Assembly (NCBI RefSeq): GCF_019414865.1
Contig: NZ_DXLG01000047.1
Location: 4,748-11,824, forward strand
Source of the DNA: Veillonella sp.
GTDB lineage: Bacteria > Bacillota > Negativicutes > Veillonellales > Veillonellaceae
Length of the DNA: 7,077 nucleotides
Direction of reading: 5' to 3'
The notes beneath the pieces were generated by a model, which was not told where the DNA came from, did not search any database, and worked only from the letters and a program-made list of their open reading frames with translations. Shown one piece after another: positions 5,660-7,077 of the stretch. The position numbers and the translations under genes were made by a program. Position 1 is the first letter of the stretch. Each line of letters begins with the position of its first letter.

Positions 5660-6943
5660 TTATTCCCCATTATGGCCACCTACCAAGGTATTTCTAAAGC
5701 GCATTGTCCCTTCCTCTTGCAAGCTGGAGGCACGCAGAATAGAGTTCTTACCGAATTGCTCCTTAATAGACAGCATCGCCTCATGGACTTGCCGTTCCTT
5801 TTCTTCTTCATCCGTCGCAAGGGCGCTAAACAAATCTACCTCTTGAGGAATAGCAGAGCGGTTGACTAAATCCTCAAAGCTTACGCCTATACGACGGATG
5901 AGTTCATTTTTATGGCAATGTTGTTCATATAATTTAATTACTGCCGTCGTTAATGTTTGCAATGAATCAGTGTACTGCTTAAGCTTTTTAGAACCTCCAG
6001 TAGAGCGCACCATATCATCTGCATAACCAATATGAACATGAATATGGTTCGTAACCCCTTTGATTTGTAACAGCTCTAGTACCAAGGACTCTACCATTTC
6101 ACGCATAGGCACATAGGCCTCTTCATAGGAATAATTGCGCAATAAAATCTGACTATGAGAGATGGAATGCTTAATAGGACGATACGCATGAATATCTGCA
6201 ATCGTACACGGCTCACGCCCCCAAGCATGATCGATAATGAGCTCTGCATTAATGCCAAACTCCTTATATAACTTAGCCTCTGGCACCATGGTGATGCCAT
6301 GTAAATCATAAGCGCCATACTTGTGCAAACGATTGGCTATACCCTTACCAATCTGCCAAATATCGGTCAACGGCTGATGATACCAAATTTTCTCTTTAAA
6401 GAGGCTTTCATCAAGATACCCTATAAAATCAGGTGCATGTTTTGCGAGGATATCGAGAGCAATTTTGGCGAGGAATAAATTCGTTCCAATTCCAACAGTA
6501 GCATAAATGTTAGTCGCCTTGAGCACTGCATCAAGTAACATCTGCGCTAGCTCACGAGGCGTTTTCTTGTAAAGTGGCAAGTAAGGAGTTATATCAATGA
6601 AATACTCATCGATAGAGTACACATGCACATCCTCCGGTGCCACATACTTGAGCAAGGTCCCATAAATCTGAGCGGATACCTGCATATACCGCTTCATATG
6701 GGGCTTTACCGTTAAATATTCAATGTGCGGAGGAATCTCAAAAAGACGACTGCGATTCTTAACGCCTAACTTTTTTAAGGCCGGTGAAATAGCCAACGTA
6801 ATAGCCCCTTTGCCACGAGACCCATCGGCCACTACCAAAGGCGTTGTAAACGGATCCAGCCCCAAATCAGCGCACTCCACAGACGCGTAAAAACTCTTCA
6901 AATCAATGCACATATACATCCGATCCGTATCAGCTGAACCCAT
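5660..6943 (-). CDS. Y-family translesion DNA polymerase (UmuC/UvrX/YqjW type)
   Basis: A 427-residue error-prone polymerase that copies damaged templates. The catalytic palm shows Asp14 in CIDLKSFYASVEC and the metal-binding pair Asp112-Glu113 in YSIDEYFID. Tyr19 sits at the steric-gate position, which excludes ribonucleotides, as in UmuC, where DinB has Phe. A helix-hairpin-helix-like stretch (about 193-217, TDIWQIGKGIANRLHKYG) closes the thumb. The little-finger domain covers about 252-370. The tail ends in FRNTLVGGHNGE, resembling UvrX-type polymerases; there is no obvious beta-clamp-independent extra domain. Full length for the family. The ATG at 6943 has GAGGAGGTG at 6949-6957. A YolD-like gene follows, the usual Firmicute pairing. 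The promoter carries a LexA-like palindrome, so SOS induction is likely. It belongs to the UmuC/UvrX branch rather than DinB proper, judged by motifs only. Confidence 0.92.
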   Translation of the reverse strand: MGSADTDRMYMCIDLKSFYASVECADLGLDPFTTPLVVADGSRGKGAITLAISPALKKLGVKNRSRLFEIPPHIEYLTVKPHMKRYMQVSAQIYGTLLKYVAPEDVHVYSIDEYFIDITPYLPLYKKTPRELAQMLLDAVLKATNIYATVGIGTNLFLAKIALDILAKHAPDFIGYLDESLFKEKIWYHQPLTDIWQIGKGIANRLHKYGAYDLHGITMVPEAKLYKEFGINAELIIDHAWGREPCTIADIHAYRPIKHSISHSQILLRNYSYEEAYVPMREMVESLVLELLQIKGVTNHIHVHIGYADDMVRSTGGSKKLKQYTDSLQTLTTAVIKLYEQHCHKNELIRRIGVSFEDLVNRSAIPQEVDLFSALATDEEEKERQVHEAMLSIKEQFGKNSILRASSLQEEGTMRFRNTLVGGHNGE

Positions 6944-6948
6944 ATCAA

Positions 6949-6957
6949 CACCTCCTC
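6949..6957 (-). promoter_or_regulatory. Ribosome binding site of the Y-family polymerase
   Basis: On the minus strand GAGGAGGTG lies five bases before the ATG at 6943. It is an excellent Shine-Dalgarno sequence and fixes the start. Confidence 0.8.
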
Positions 6958-7013
6958 AAACCGCTAAACCACTAGACTCTATAAGAAATATGAAAAGAAG
7001 AATTTCTATGATT

Positions 7014-7042
7014 AGTATAACAAAAATACAGAGTATTTTCAA
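7014..7042 (-). promoter_or_regulatory. Promoter of the polymerase/YolD unit, with extended -10
   Basis: On the minus strand TTGAAA (7037-7042), a 17-base spacer and TATACT (7014-7019) preceded by TGT, which makes an extended -10. The predicted start is near 7007, giving a leader of about 63 bases. The -35 box overlaps the LexA-like palindrome at 7040-7053, consistent with repression by blocking RNA polymerase. Confidence 0.7.
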
Positions 7043-7053
7043 ACATATGTTTG
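7040..7053. promoter_or_regulatory. Probable LexA (DinR-type) SOS operator
   Basis: CAAACATATGTTTG is a perfect 14-base palindrome. It differs from the Bacillus SOS-box form CGAACATATGTTCG by one symmetric substitution in each half. It overlaps the -35 box of a translesion polymerase promoter, which is where such an operator is expected. The base change from Gram-positive consensus means the match should be tested against this organism's own LexA box. The remaining 24 bases to the window end show nothing recognisable. Confidence 0.6.
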
Positions 7054-7077
7054 TTATTATAAAGGTAAATTTATAGA

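Noticed and set aside
5597..5869. Plus-strand 90-codon frame overlapping the polymerase 3' end.
   Set aside because: It is antisense to the conserved polymerase tail, without ribosome binding site or family resemblance.

Overview
This 7,077-base window is low in GC and carries five protein-coding genes, all on the minus strand. Reading with transcription (from high to low coordinates) they are: a UmuC/UvrX-type Y-family DNA polymerase, a YolD-like protein, a fused permease/substrate-binding protein of the glycine betaine/choline ABC family, a Zn/Cd/Pb-exporting P1B-2 ATPase, and a CorA-family divalent-cation channel cut by the left edge of the window. AT-rich spacers, strong AGGAGG-like ribosome binding sites, Gram-positive-type promoters and protein character suggest a Firmicute. 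I favour the class Negativicutes (Veillonella-like), but that is an inference from protein style and not a database match.

Layout. About 7077-5246 is a DNA-damage module. A promoter with an extended -10, overlapped by a LexA/DinR-like palindrome, drives the polymerase; the YolD-like gene follows 81 bases later. About 5245-3541 is the osmoprotectant-type transporter gene, which has no ATPase gene on either side. About 3540-1033 is a metal-efflux unit: a near-consensus promoter with an ArsR/SmtB-type operator over its start site, a ~160-nt leader, the ATPase, and a hairpin terminator. About 1032-1 holds a separate promoter and the corA-like gene.

How the parts relate. The polymerase and YolD form a family-typical pair. 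The ATPase and the CorA-like protein are both divalent-metal transporters, but terminator and promoter separate them, so they look like independent units. No metal repressor, LexA or ABC ATPase is encoded here, so the inferred regulators and partner must lie elsewhere. The least ordinary observation is a perfect 12-base inverted repeat. It pairs the ATPase's Shine-Dalgarno region with a segment inside its own promoter. RNA reading through from the upstream gene would carry an anti-Shine-Dalgarno, whereas RNA started at the metal-controlled promoter would not. I saw no CRISPR array, rRNA, tRNA, insertion sequence or clear novel multi-gene system.
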